A stretch of 64,000 bases of DNA from NCBI RefSeq assembly GCF_000374045.1, contig NZ_KB893315.1, positions 160,465 through 224,464 on the forward strand, in the 5' to 3' direction. How positions within the stretch are numbered: position 1 is the first letter of the stretch; each line of letters begins with the position of its first letter. The position numbers were made by a program, and so were the translations under genes. This document shows positions 7,940 to 16,447 of the stretch, one piece after another. The DNA is from Segetibacter koreensis DSM 18137 (GTDB taxonomy: Bacteria; Bacteroidota; Bacteroidia; Chitinophagales; Chitinophagaceae). The notes beneath the pieces were generated by a model. That model searched no databases and was not told where the DNA came from. It was given only the letters and a program-made list of their open reading frames with translations.

Positions 7940-9032
7940 CAAAGACGTTGTTTTTCATGCGAATCGATGGATAATACCCTTTTTAAAGGAAGAAGCAGAA
8001 GGTGGCGAACAAGGAATTGACGACTGGAGTATATTTAATTTGCCCGAAGCCGGAGAGGGTGAGTTTGTTTTTACTGAAAAAAACGTTCAAGAAATTTATG
8101 ACATCAATGAAAACCTTTTATTTGTCGATTTCGTCGCACTTATGCAGAATAATAAAGAGGTTAGGTGTAGGGTAAACATAGCAGATTTATCTTTCCCTAA
8201 AGTTATTTCTTACGGAGTTAATTCCCCCTTACAAATACAAAGTAAAGTTGACGAAGCCTTAAAAAAGGCTGGTGAACAGTATTTGACGGGAGATGAAAAA
8301 GAGACAAGAATTTATGCTTATGCTTATCCAAAATTAGGGATTAAAGTAAAAGATAAATCAGGAAACGAATTTGTTATGGATATAGGAGATAAAACTATTA
8401 TTCCTCTCGAAACACGGCCAATAGGATCGACTGAATATATTGGTATTTATTCTATGATCAATTTGATCGACGCAGTTGAAAAAGATTTATCTAAAGAACT
8501 TTACAATTCTTCAAAATTACCTAACTATCCAGATCTATTTATAGATGTAGCTAGCAACGTTCGTAATGACTCCGATCTTACTCTTGAAAAAAAAATTTCA
8601 GGCTTTACTTTAATCCCGCAGCAAAAAAGTAATTACTGCGCTGTTGCGGTAGGTGAAATGATATTAAAGTTTTTTCAGTTTTCCTATGAACAGGACAGGA
8701 TTGCGGAAGTGATGCGGGTCCAAGAAACCGGGGCACTTAATGATGATCAAATAAGAGCATTGAGGGAACTTTCTAATAATACCCTAACATGTTTATTAGA
8801 TTTATCCCCCTCTTTCAATGAAGCAGTTATGAACATTAATATTCTTCGTCCCTTAAAAAGTGGTATCCCCAGACACGCAAGAGCCATTGCTGGATGGAAA
8901 ACGATTAAGGCGGAAAATAATCTTACAGAATGGGTTTATGTTTATGATCCATGGCCCGTAAATGAAGGGAACATATACTGGGAAGACTGGACTTCGGTAA
9001 GGCATACCAACTATATTCTACTACCAGATTGA
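7932..9032 (+). CDS. C39/papain-like cysteine peptidase of the RiPP locus
   Basis: The C-terminal part (about residues 222-366) has a papain-fold, C39-like pattern: IPQQKSNYCAVAVGEM with Gln231 and catalytic Cys236, GIPRHARAIAGW with His315, and VYVYDPWP with Asp339. Residues 1-215 form an extra N-terminal region without a clear match, possibly a pro-domain or substrate-binding part. There is no signal peptide and no transporter fused, unlike classical C39 peptidase/ABC exporters. C39 enzymes cut after double glycine, and the precursor has a GPGG site, so leader removal is the likely job (inference). It is the last gene of the overlapping operon, and no exporter is seen nearby. Confidence 0.7.
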   Translation: MPDKDVVFHANRWIIPFLKEEAEGGEQGIDDWSIFNLPEAGEGEFVFTEKNVQEIYDINENLLFVDFVALMQNNKEVRCRVNIADLSFPKVISYGVNSPLQIQSKVDEALKKAGEQYLTGDEKETRIYAYAYPKLGIKVKDKSGNEFVMDIGDKTIIPLETRPIGSTEYIGIYSMINLIDAVEKDLSKELYNSSKLPNYPDLFIDVASNVRNDSDLTLEKKISGFTLIPQQKSNYCAVAVGEMILKFFQFSYEQDRIAEVMRVQETGALNDDQIRALRELSNNTLTCLLDLSPSFNEAVMNINILRPLKSGIPRHARAIAGWKTIKAENNLTEWVYVYDPWPVNEGNIYWEDWTSVRHTNYILLPD

Positions 9033-9566
9033 AGTTTCAAAGAAGCTAAAGAAAAGGTACTGCTAATGGGAAGCAAGTAATTTCAAAGAAGGAAAAAGAC
9101 GTATTTTACTTTACTGTCTAGCGGATTCAAAGTCCATTGCTCTTTCAAGGTTAAGGCTCATACAGATTTATTCGTTTCCATTCGTACTATAAAGAACGAA
9201 CCATGAAACAAAGGTAAGTTGTGGTCTAGGTATGCTCTTGAATTCAAATAAATTACGTTAAATGTCGAGCCGGTGTCCAGCTTGGGATGGTAGGGTTTTT
9301 TACGATAGCTGCCAGAGCCGAAGCCTAATTGAAAACCCGTGATAAAGATAATGACTAAAAGCGTATTGTCAAGGTCAGTGCTGGGGAGAATTGAAGTTGC
9401 AGATTAAAGCCCCAAACGCGAATTCTAGCATTTTTTTACGTTGCTTGCATTTGCCAATAAGTACCCACAGATGTTTGGCACCAACCTTTACCCGTGTTTT
9501 TCCAGCTTACTTTTCAACTTGCTTTAGTTGCAAAAAAAACCTACTTTTATTTTAAATCTCTTCAAT
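9033..9566. other. Gap between the RiPP operon and the methyltransferase gene
   Basis: I see no supported gene on either strand over these 534 bases. All frames are interrupted and no hairpin with a T run follows the peptidase stop directly. A promoter for the downstream methyltransferase could lie near its 3' end, but no clear TTTG/TAnnTTTG pair is visible. Confidence 0.4.
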
Positions 9567-10814
9567 ATGGAAAATGTTGTTTCGAGTAACACGCCAAATA
9601 AGAAAACAACAAATAGTGACTTTAATTATCCTTTTACTGACTTCATTATTTCTCTCGCAGACAGTGCAAATTTTAAGAATTATCTTAACAATGATGAACA
9701 GTATATGACAGACGTAGGCCTAAGTGAGGAGCAGAAATTGTCTGTTAAAGCCAAAGAATTTTACAGAGTTAGGGGTTTTCTTGCAAGAGAAATGGCAAAC
9801 GATTCAATTCATGCTAGACTTCTAAATGAATTCATTGAATCTTTTAATAAATATTCTAAAAATGATGAATTCACACATTTAACTGCTGATGTTGATGTTG
9901 ACTTAGCACCTAATCATGATGTTGACCACGACGTCGATCATGGAGCAGAAGCGGAAAGCCATGTTTTACAAAAGAATTATTACAATTATTTATTTAAAAA
10001 TTGGCAGAGGTTACACACTAACGAGGTGATTTTTATAGGTACTGGAATAAAAGGCGCTAATCATATATCGGCAGAAGCGGACGCTTATATTGCAAATGCG
10101 TCTAAAGTATTGTATTGTGTCGCTGACTTAGCGGTTGAAAGGAAAATTTTGTTATTAAATCAGAATTCAGAAGATCTGTATATATATTATGGCGACAATA
10201 AACCAAGAAGAGAAACTTATGAACAAATGGTGGATAGGATTTTGGAGGTAATAAAAACAGAAAAGCTAGTTTGTGTTGTGTTTTATGGGCATCCAGGAAT
10301 TTTTGTTTGGCCTTCATATCAGGCTATAGAAAAAGCAAGAGGAATGGGGTATAAAGCTTCCATGCTACCCGCAATATCCTCGTTGGATTGCCTATTTGCT
10401 GATATAGGTTTCGATCCCTCGCGCTACAGTTGCCAAATAGTTGAAGCTACGGATCTTCTTATTAGATCTCGGAACCTAGATGTTTCTGCGTCCGTCATCA
10501 TTTTTCAAATAGGATTAGTTGGAGATTTGGGTTACAGTTCAAAAGGATTTGATGGAAGAAATGTTCCTATTCTTGCTGATTACTTATCCTCGTTTTATGG
10601 AGATGATTACGAAGTAATTATTTATGAAGCTGCTCAATATCCGATTTTTGAACCTAAGATTCAATTAATTAAGATTAATGAGCTTTCAAAAGCCAAGTTA
10701 ACAGGCATAAGCACGATGTACATACCTCCGAAAGTCTCAAGAGCGACAAATCAGGAGATGATTTCAAAATTGGGAATTAAACAATCAGCAAACAGCACGC
10801 AAAAAACCCATTAA
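9567..10814 (+). CDS. Borosin-type N-methyltransferase with fused LigA-like domain
   Basis: Residues 152-415 have the tetrapyrrole-methylase fold: VIFIGTGIKG near 154-163, KPRRETYEQMVDRIL near 212-226, FYGHPGIF at 239-246, CQIVEATDLL at 289-298 and MYIPP near 384-388. The YGHPG, EATD and R-x3-Y combination is characteristic of borosin peptide-backbone alpha-N-methyltransferases rather than cobalamin or siroheme enzymes. Residues about 23-80 (SLADSANFKNYL..., LSEEQKLSV) look like the helical LigA-like domain found in borosin precursors. Residues 108-126 form an Asp-Val/His-rich linker. I chose the ATG at 9567 over an in-frame TTG at 9528. Acting on its own N-terminal segment, or on the upstream Cys peptide, are both inferences. 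Confidence 0.75.
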   Translation: MENVVSSNTPNKKTTNSDFNYPFTDFIISLADSANFKNYLNNDEQYMTDVGLSEEQKLSVKAKEFYRVRGFLAREMANDSIHARLLNEFIESFNKYSKNDEFTHLTADVDVDLAPNHDVDHDVDHGAEAESHVLQKNYYNYLFKNWQRLHTNEVIFIGTGIKGANHISAEADAYIANASKVLYCVADLAVERKILLLNQNSEDLYIYYGDNKPRRETYEQMVDRILEVIKTEKLVCVVFYGHPGIFVWPSYQAIEKARGMGYKASMLPAISSLDCLFADIGFDPSRYSCQIVEATDLLIRSRNLDVSASVIIFQIGLVGDLGYSSKGFDGRNVPILADYLSSFYGDDYEVIIYEAAQYPIFEPKIQLIKINELSKAKLTGISTMYIPPKVSRATNQEMISKLGIKQSANSTQKTH

Positions 10815-11091
10815 TATAAGCAGTAAAGCTGCACTTTCTGTTTGAACAATAGAATAAACATAACAATATTCCTAAATTTAAGCGACAACCGCATTATCAT
10901 TTCTTTTAAAAAAGAGATTTAGACCTCACTAGTTTAATATTCTCGCAAAAAGTTGCCATCGTTATTAATCTGGCAATATAGTATAGTTGTTAATTTAACT
11001 ATTTATAAATTAATTTTATTTTGGAGCCAGAATAATGTCTTTTCTTCTCATATTTACGCCTGTTGTACTTTAGAATTGGCTTTCTCGTGAT

Positions 11092-12255
11092 TTACTTGGG
11101 TCCACCTGGACTTGGACCTACCAGAGGCATTACGAAAATTGGTCCTCCAAGTTTTCTACGACCTTCTTCTATTATTTTCTTTATATCTTTTTTTCCAAAA
11201 ACGGCTACAGTAATATTTGGAGTACATTGGGCCTCTGTTGTTAATGCTAACGGGTCGTTACATGGGGTGGCATTTTCTCCCGCCTTCGGAGGTCTTAAGT
11301 AATATTTATATAATGTTCCTTGAACCGCAAAGTCACGACATGGCTCTTCTCCAGGAACCGGTTTTTTATATTTTTGACACATAACAAAAACAACCCTTTT
11401 TATAGTCTTCTCATCCATGGCCGGCATTTTGCAATTTACCTCCCCGTCAGGTATTGGATCAGTGACAAGAGGATCTCCACATTTTTCCATACGCTTCAGA
11501 TACAATCGGCATACAGGATCTCGCCAACCATTTTGATTGCACTGAGCAACAAATTCATTAACGGTATTGCAAGCGTTTTGGGCGTCAGGGTCTATTTTAG
11601 CAAGTCCCGTCCCATTCTTATTTGGATCATTATCATCGCCGCTGGCTACACTTGGCCTAAAACTTTTTATTTCTTGCTCTGTTTTTTCAACTTCTTTCAT
11701 AATCTTATCAAGCTCAGCTTTTGCCGCCGCATCATTCTTTGGATCCGAATCACCTAATGCCTCGAAATATTTTTTCAATGCATCCTCACAACTTTTCCAT
11801 TCTTGTTCATATTTTTCCAATAATTGTTGATACTCCTTCCATTGTCGATTATATTCTATCTGTTTATCATGACTTTCTTGTTTATAATAACTCGGTCCAT
11901 TTAAAGACCCTAATCTCGGATCAGTACTCGTTGTTTTACAATCCATAGATTCTACCCCAGTACTATTCTCTCCAAATGCTCCAAATGGACCATATGGATC
12001 ACGATAATCACCTAAATTCAGCTTGTTGTAAAAACCGCATGAATTGATGGCATCTTTTAAACTGATACCTTGAGATGTATACGACAGAATACAACCGCGC
12101 AAGGTTGGCTGGTCTATTGAAAAACCAGGGCTAACTATAACAAAACTTGGGTTCTTCGCAATTCTGCAACTTGCAAGAGACAATAAGGTAGTTATTGCTA
12201 AAATCCTAATACCTTTCAAACTACTTATTAGCTTTCTAAAAAAGATGCCAATCAT
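11092..12255 (-). CDS. Large hypothetical lipoprotein, 387 aa
   Basis: The N-terminus has a basic, hydrophobic signal with lipobox LASC (cysteine near residue 30), so the protein is probably lipid-anchored. The middle (about 130-200) is a strong charged coiled coil (KEYQQLLEKYEQEWKS and following). The second half is Cys-rich, with about ten cysteines spaced through residues 230-345, suggesting disulfide-stabilised structure outside the cytoplasm. The C-terminus is Gly/Pro-rich (GGPIFVMPLVGPSPGGPK). No family is recognised. It converges with the borosin-type methyltransferase gene across a 277-base gap, so membership of the RiPP locus is possible but not shown. Confidence 0.6.
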   Translation of the reverse strand: MIGIFFRKLISSLKGIRILAITTLLSLASCRIAKNPSFVIVSPGFSIDQPTLRGCILSYTSQGISLKDAINSCGFYNKLNLGDYRDPYGPFGAFGENSTGVESMDCKTTSTDPRLGSLNGPSYYKQESHDKQIEYNRQWKEYQQLLEKYEQEWKSCEDALKKYFEALGDSDPKNDAAAKAELDKIMKEVEKTEQEIKSFRPSVASGDDNDPNKNGTGLAKIDPDAQNACNTVNEFVAQCNQNGWRDPVCRLYLKRMEKCGDPLVTDPIPDGEVNCKMPAMDEKTIKRVVFVMCQKYKKPVPGEEPCRDFAVQGTLYKYYLRPPKAGENATPCNDPLALTTEAQCTPNITVAVFGKKDIKKIIEEGRRKLGGPIFVMPLVGPSPGGPK

Positions 12256-12431
12256 ACCGATAAAGTTAAGATTAAACGAATGTAAAATGTATACGCGAAC
12301 CGTTTGTTAGTAAGCAGAAGAATTGATTGAGAAAGTAGTGGTTTCATGTGTGCCACTAAGCGTAAATCGGCTATCATGTGTAGTGATTTAGTTAGAAATA
12401 CATGTGCACTCAATACTATTTAGAATAGGAG

Positions 12432-12563
12432 CTAAAAGTAATAATGTTTGTGGTAAGTCACAATAGCAGGCATATAAATCTCCTTATTTGCAACCGGAAT
12501 GCAATAATTCTCTTTCCAAGATGGTTTTATAAGGGGTTCCACTAATTTCGGGTTACTTTTCAT
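12432..12563 (-). CDS. Possible small ORF, 43 aa
   Basis: A short frame with an ATG start and protein-like composition (MKSNPKLVEPLIKPSWKENY and onward, ending KHYYF). A hairpin with 8-bp arms (12571-12595) lies just upstream in its leader. It may be a real small gene or the beginning of a truncated one. No family is recognised. Confidence 0.25.
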   Translation of the reverse strand: MKSNPKLVEPLIKPSWKENYCIPVANKEIYMPAIVTYHKHYYF

Positions 12564-13418
12564 CGTTGTTAGCCTGTTGTTGTCCGTAACAGGCTTTCTC
12601 ATTTTGTGATTAACCTTATTTTGTTAAAACAAAGAAAAATGATTGACCCTTGGAAATTGACAATAGGATCACTACTAAAACATCAAGGAAATTATTGTCA
12701 GGTGATAATCACACACCACCAAAGTTGAGTGATTTTTTTCGCTCTTAGTTATGGTTAAGTTTTACTTGAATAAAATTGTTTTGTTGATTTTGAATGTTTA
12801 AATCTGGGGCAGAACTTTTCTTAGCGTAAAAAGTTTCATTTAAGGTTGTAGTTGAAAAACAAGAGCATACACTAAGTAAGTAAACCCGCGAATTATTAGC
12901 GTCCGTACAAATGTTTCTTATAAAGGAACCCGGACGGACAATTAGGCAGATGCTTCATACAAGATCTTATAGTCTTTGTAGCTATGCGAAGTCAAATTTT
13001 TTCAACAGTATTTGCAGTTTTAGACAACGTAGTAATCCACATAATAAAAATTAGTCGTAATAAATAAAAAAATGTCTCCACCCTAAAAATCGGTTTTCCT
13101 AGCCATTTTATAATAAGTATATAAACTTAGTGGAGAAAGAGTGCCCTTCTGTCCGTCCATAACTTTGCTATATTATTGGCCGTCCGGAGATACTTCTACT
13201 ATGGGCTTTTATGATATCTTCCTTTAAGTACATCTTAGCCTTTTTTCAACTAATATATTACAATTAAAATTTATAATATTGCTGCCATATTGCAACAAAC
13301 ATTTGTGGCCAAGACTGGAACAATACTATTATCATAACAACTGGACAACCAATAGTTTTTACATTTTTTGTTTTTGCAGTAACAAGACACAAGTTGGTGA
13401 AAAGTTAAAACAAGTAGC
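12564..13418. other. Gap with hairpins and short coding remnants
   Basis: No full gene is seen. A perfect 8-bp hairpin (AGCCTGTT at 12571-12578, AACAGGCT at 12588-12595) lies at the left. At 12639-12728 a 29-codon frame beginning MIDPWKLTIGSLLKHQGNY looks like the start of a small mobile-element protein that soon hits a stop. GTCCGT/ACGGAC arms occur at 12901-12940, and GTCCGTCC at 13151-13158. The rest is AT-rich and uninterpretable. Confidence 0.4.
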
Positions 13419-14489
13419 TCAATTTAACGGAAGGATAGAGGGTTTAAAATCGTTGAAAGCATGCATCATTGAGTCCACCTCTGTCTTACCTTTTCCATGA
13501 TGAAAAAAATATCTGCTGCAAATGTATTCAAAGGAAGTTCTACTCGGTTTGTCTTTATACAAGTAAAAATAGAAGGCACGAATATTTTTTTTAATTCCAA
13601 TTACCTTTTTATGAACAAATAAATTTATGATGTTTTGAGAAATCATCTTACTAGTTTGAGGTGCCAACATAACTACGTGCGACCTTTCTTTAATATACGG
13701 ATACAGATCCAACGGCTTTAGTTTATCCCTTAGGCCGTAAATCCATTCTTTGGAACTTTTTATACATTTTTCAGCTTCATAAAGTTGAAACACCCATTTT
13801 CCCGTCAACAGGTAATATGGAATTCTTGAATGGTGTAACACTATAAAATTATTACTATTGTCTTCGCCTTCAGGCGCGAAAAAAGCCGATGAGATAATTG
13901 GAAATTTATTAGGAACACTAATTTGTTCGGTAGACCTTATCGTCTTAAAACCGAGAGATGAAAAAGCGAGCCTTATGTTCTCTTCAATTTTTTTTTCTAC
14001 ATCTGAGGGAAGTTTAAAACCTTTAAAGCGGCCAATTGAACACCTATAGAAAATAGATTGGATTGATAATTCGAACAGGGAAGAAGCGTAATTATTATCA
14101 ATAAAAATTGAATTTCCATTTATAGTGATTGTATTTTTACTGTCGTATTCTGATGTCAACCTTTTATTGCTAAATCGGGAAGCAAAAATGGCTTCAATCC
14201 TTGAAAACTTACTTTCACATTCAGAACAAATTATATTATTTCTACTGTACGGGTTTTCTTTTTCTTTTTGCAGATCATTTAATTCGCCAAACTCTTCAAT
14301 TTTCTCTGGCAAAATACTTCTACCTGCATATATTTTTGTAAACCCGTCTAAACTTATTGAAAAAGATAATTCCCTATCTCTTTCACCAGTGCCTCCTTCT
14401 GTAATATAATTTTTTATTAAAAACCAAGGTATAAGATGAACATTCTTTTTATCGGCATCATTAGTTTTACAAATCGGACACTTTTCCAC
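13419..14489 (-). CDS. Zinc-finger/HNH-like protein, 356 aa
   Basis: The N-terminus reads MEKCPICKTN...HLIPWFLIKN, and about 75 residues later NNIICSECESKFSRIE. Two CxxC pairs around a HLIPxF motif are the layout of HNH-type zinc-ribbon nucleases and related proteins of defence islands. The remaining 250 residues are mixed alpha/beta and end in a Lys/Phe-rich segment without known motifs. There is no signal peptide. It stands alone between two long gaps. The catalytic Asn of HNH is not obvious, so it may bind zinc without cutting. A DNA-targeting role is inferred from the motif only. Confidence 0.5.
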   Translation of the reverse strand: MEKCPICKTNDADKKNVHLIPWFLIKNYITEGGTGERDRELSFSISLDGFTKIYAGRSILPEKIEEFGELNDLQKEKENPYSRNNIICSECESKFSRIEAIFASRFSNKRLTSEYDSKNTITINGNSIFIDNNYASSLFELSIQSIFYRCSIGRFKGFKLPSDVEKKIEENIRLAFSSLGFKTIRSTEQISVPNKFPIISSAFFAPEGEDNSNNFIVLHHSRIPYYLLTGKWVFQLYEAEKCIKSSKEWIYGLRDKLKPLDLYPYIKERSHVVMLAPQTSKMISQNIINLFVHKKVIGIKKNIRAFYFYLYKDKPSRTSFEYICSRYFFHHGKGKTEVDSMMHAFNDFKPSILPLN

Positions 14490-14594
14490 TAACTTCTTTT
14501 AATTTGAAGCAATTTAACCTTTTTACGCCTTTGCTTTCTTTCCTTACTTCAATTTCATACTTTTATCGGCTTAATGCAAGAAATTACCAAATAA

Positions 14595-14783
14595 TCAGTA
14601 CTAACGGGTTTTCAGGAACACAAGCAAATCTCCTGGGATGATTTTACAGAAAAGGAAATATTCTTTGATATTGGCTGGGAAAGCAAAAGATCAATTCAAT
14701 TGAGAAATGTTCTTGCAGAATTCATTAAGGAAGGTTTAATAATACCAGTGCGAGGCATCCGGCCAGGCTGTGTGATAGGATAA
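14595..14783 (+). pseudogene. Coding fragment without start, 62 codons
   Basis: An open frame between stops encodes a protein-like segment with WDDFTEKEIFFDIGWESKRS and a C-terminal IIPVRGIRPGCVIG. No usable start codon is near its beginning. The composition suggests the tail of a truncated gene, but I do not recognise it. The following 300 bases up to 15,082 hold no gene that I can support. Confidence 0.3.
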
Positions 14784-15082
14784 TAGTAAAGGGAGCCAAC
14801 CGATGTTTGACTCTGACTCAAAAACCTCCTTCTCCTCATGCTTTCAACATACTTGTGTCATACACTACTGAGTTGGGGACATCATAATAAAAAACGTTAC
14901 TTTATCGTTTAAAATAAAAGCAATTTTAACAACTTTTATTACCTGTTCATATCAAAACGTTAACTGCTCAAGGAAACGTCTTAGCCGACCAGTCTCGGTA
15001 GGCGAAGAGGGAAATAATCTAATAGGGAATTTTTAAAATGAGCGTGTTTAATCATAACAGAAAAAATTAATTTAGATTCGCT

Positions 15083-15643
15083 ATGTTAGCAAGAGCAACA
15101 ATCACATACTACAAATTTAAGTTCAAACCAATAAGGCTAAAAGATCCAGAGACATACAAGGTGTACCACCAAATTCTTTCAGCTAATCCCGACGTTAATC
15201 TCAAATTTCTCATATTTGCCGGCAAGACCTTTTCTGAAAAGAATAGATATCTTCCAGCCTTGGCCGATAATTATTTAACGTCAAAAGGAGCAACACCAAA
15301 TCAGAAAGAGTATGTAGTAAAACTGCTAACATTTATTTTTTTACCTTTTATAATAATTATGTTGATGGCCCTAATTCCTTCACATGATCTCAATGGTGAC
15401 ATCGGTTCTTTTTTGGGGTTTTGCGTCATAGCGCTATTCATCGGTAGTATTAGTATCTCAATTACCCTAAAAAACTTCTTAAGTTATTTGGATGAGGAGC
15501 AACACTTTTACGACAGAATGAAACAGCATATCTTCCTTTTCGATAACATTTACGACTTTCTTTTTTATAGGGGCGAAGAGGATTCTATGCCGGCATATAA
15601 CTGGCAAGCGTGGGAGCAATCTAAAGCGAAGGATAAAGATTAG
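15083..15643 (+). CDS. Hypothetical membrane protein, 186 aa
   Basis: An N-terminal soluble part of about 80 residues is followed by two transmembrane helices (about 90-108 and 115-133) and a charged cytoplasmic tail rich in aromatic residues (FLFDNIYDFLFYRGEED). No family is recognised. In the same frame, right after the stop, a second coding-like stretch continues to 15,811. Confidence 0.5.
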   Translation: MLARATITYYKFKFKPIRLKDPETYKVYHQILSANPDVNLKFLIFAGKTFSEKNRYLPALADNYLTSKGATPNQKEYVVKLLTFIFLPFIIIMLMALIPSHDLNGDIGSFLGFCVIALFIGSISISITLKNFLSYLDEEQHFYDRMKQHIFLFDNIYDFLFYRGEEDSMPAYNWQAWEQSKAKDKD

Positions 15644-15811
15644 TTAGAACATCGATTAGCTGTTTTAAAGCTGATTATATATAAAGGCGAAGAATTAAAT
15701 TTTCAGCCTAAACTGCTAGTATTTATATGTAGCCACAAAATACAGGTAGATATAAATGATCAAGAAGTTATGTTTGAACGGCAGGAAGAAAGAGATCACT
15801 TATCGATGTAA
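15644..15811 (+). pseudogene. Coding-like extension after the 186-aa gene
   Basis: Directly after the TAG of the preceding gene, the same frame stays open for 55 codons and encodes a coding-like segment (KLIIYKGEELNFQPKLLVF, then KIQVDINDQEVMFERQEERD). It resembles small Bacteroidota mobile-element proteins that begin near the IIYKGEEL part, but there is no ATG there. It is probably a gene that lost its start. Confidence 0.35.
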
Positions 15812-16447
15812 AATTTACTGGTGTCCGTCCAATTATTCCTCCAGTATTATTTGGACGGACAATGAGCAATCTTACTTACGATTTATGTAACCTTAACAAC
15901 TGGATCCGAGTAGTCATTGCTGATAGATTCAAATCTTCTTTACTCAATAAGGTTAATGTCCTGTTTAAGTGTAACCAAGGCAATTTTAAATACGATTTAA
16001 AGACACTTGTTTCAAGAATTAATTGGGACGTGCAAGTCGTTTTATAGAAAGAATTGTGTTAACCAAGATAAAAAAAATTGAAATATTATTCTTCGGACAT
16101 TTTTTAATTTAAGAAAAAACAGTCTAAAAATTAATTATCTAAGGGCAAGACTTTTAGTTTGTAAATGCAGTAGCAATTAGTTCTGGGCTACCCATATTAG
16201 CAACTATATTTACAGAAGTAGTTTTTTGAGAAAGTATTGCTTTCAGTATATTTAAATGTGGTTTTAAGAAGTTAACAGGAAGTATCAATAGCGGTATATA
16301 CAGCTTGAGTAATTTTTCAGAGTGAAGCATGAGTTTAACGGAGTAGGCGTCATTTGGTCGAGTACATTACAATGTACAATAACCTAAGTAATTGGATAAT
16401 AAGATTAGTATAAAATTTTTAACTTCTGCCGGCCAGTTGGCGATACT
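15812..16447. other. Gap with a perfect palindrome
   Basis: The main feature is the perfect 11-bp inverted repeat TGTCCGTCCAA (15822-15832) / TTGGACGGACA (15851-15861), the best copy of a motif seen several times in the accessory region. A 61-codon open frame starts at 15862 but lacks coding character. Nothing else is supported. Confidence 0.45.
15822..15861. repeat. Dispersed GTCCGTCC/GGACGGAC palindrome, best copy
   Basis: The arms TGTCCGTCCAA and TTGGACGGACA match perfectly across an 18-base spacer. Related arms lie at 12901-12940, 13151-13158, 18611-18652 and 3754-3770. They could be hairpins, protein-binding sites or recombination scars. There is no T run typical of a terminator. Confidence 0.6.

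Noticed and set aside
11063..11948. Several plus-strand frames opposite the lipoprotein gene.
   Set aside because: They lie antisense to a frame with a clear lipobox and coiled coil and show no protein features of their own.
12571..12595. 8-bp hairpin as a rho-independent terminator.
   Set aside because: No gene ends nearby on either strand and the T run is interrupted, so I list it only as a hairpin in a gap.
15862..16047. 61-codon open frame after the perfect palindrome.
   Set aside because: It has no recognisable features and an AT-rich random composition; it starts inside the palindrome arm.
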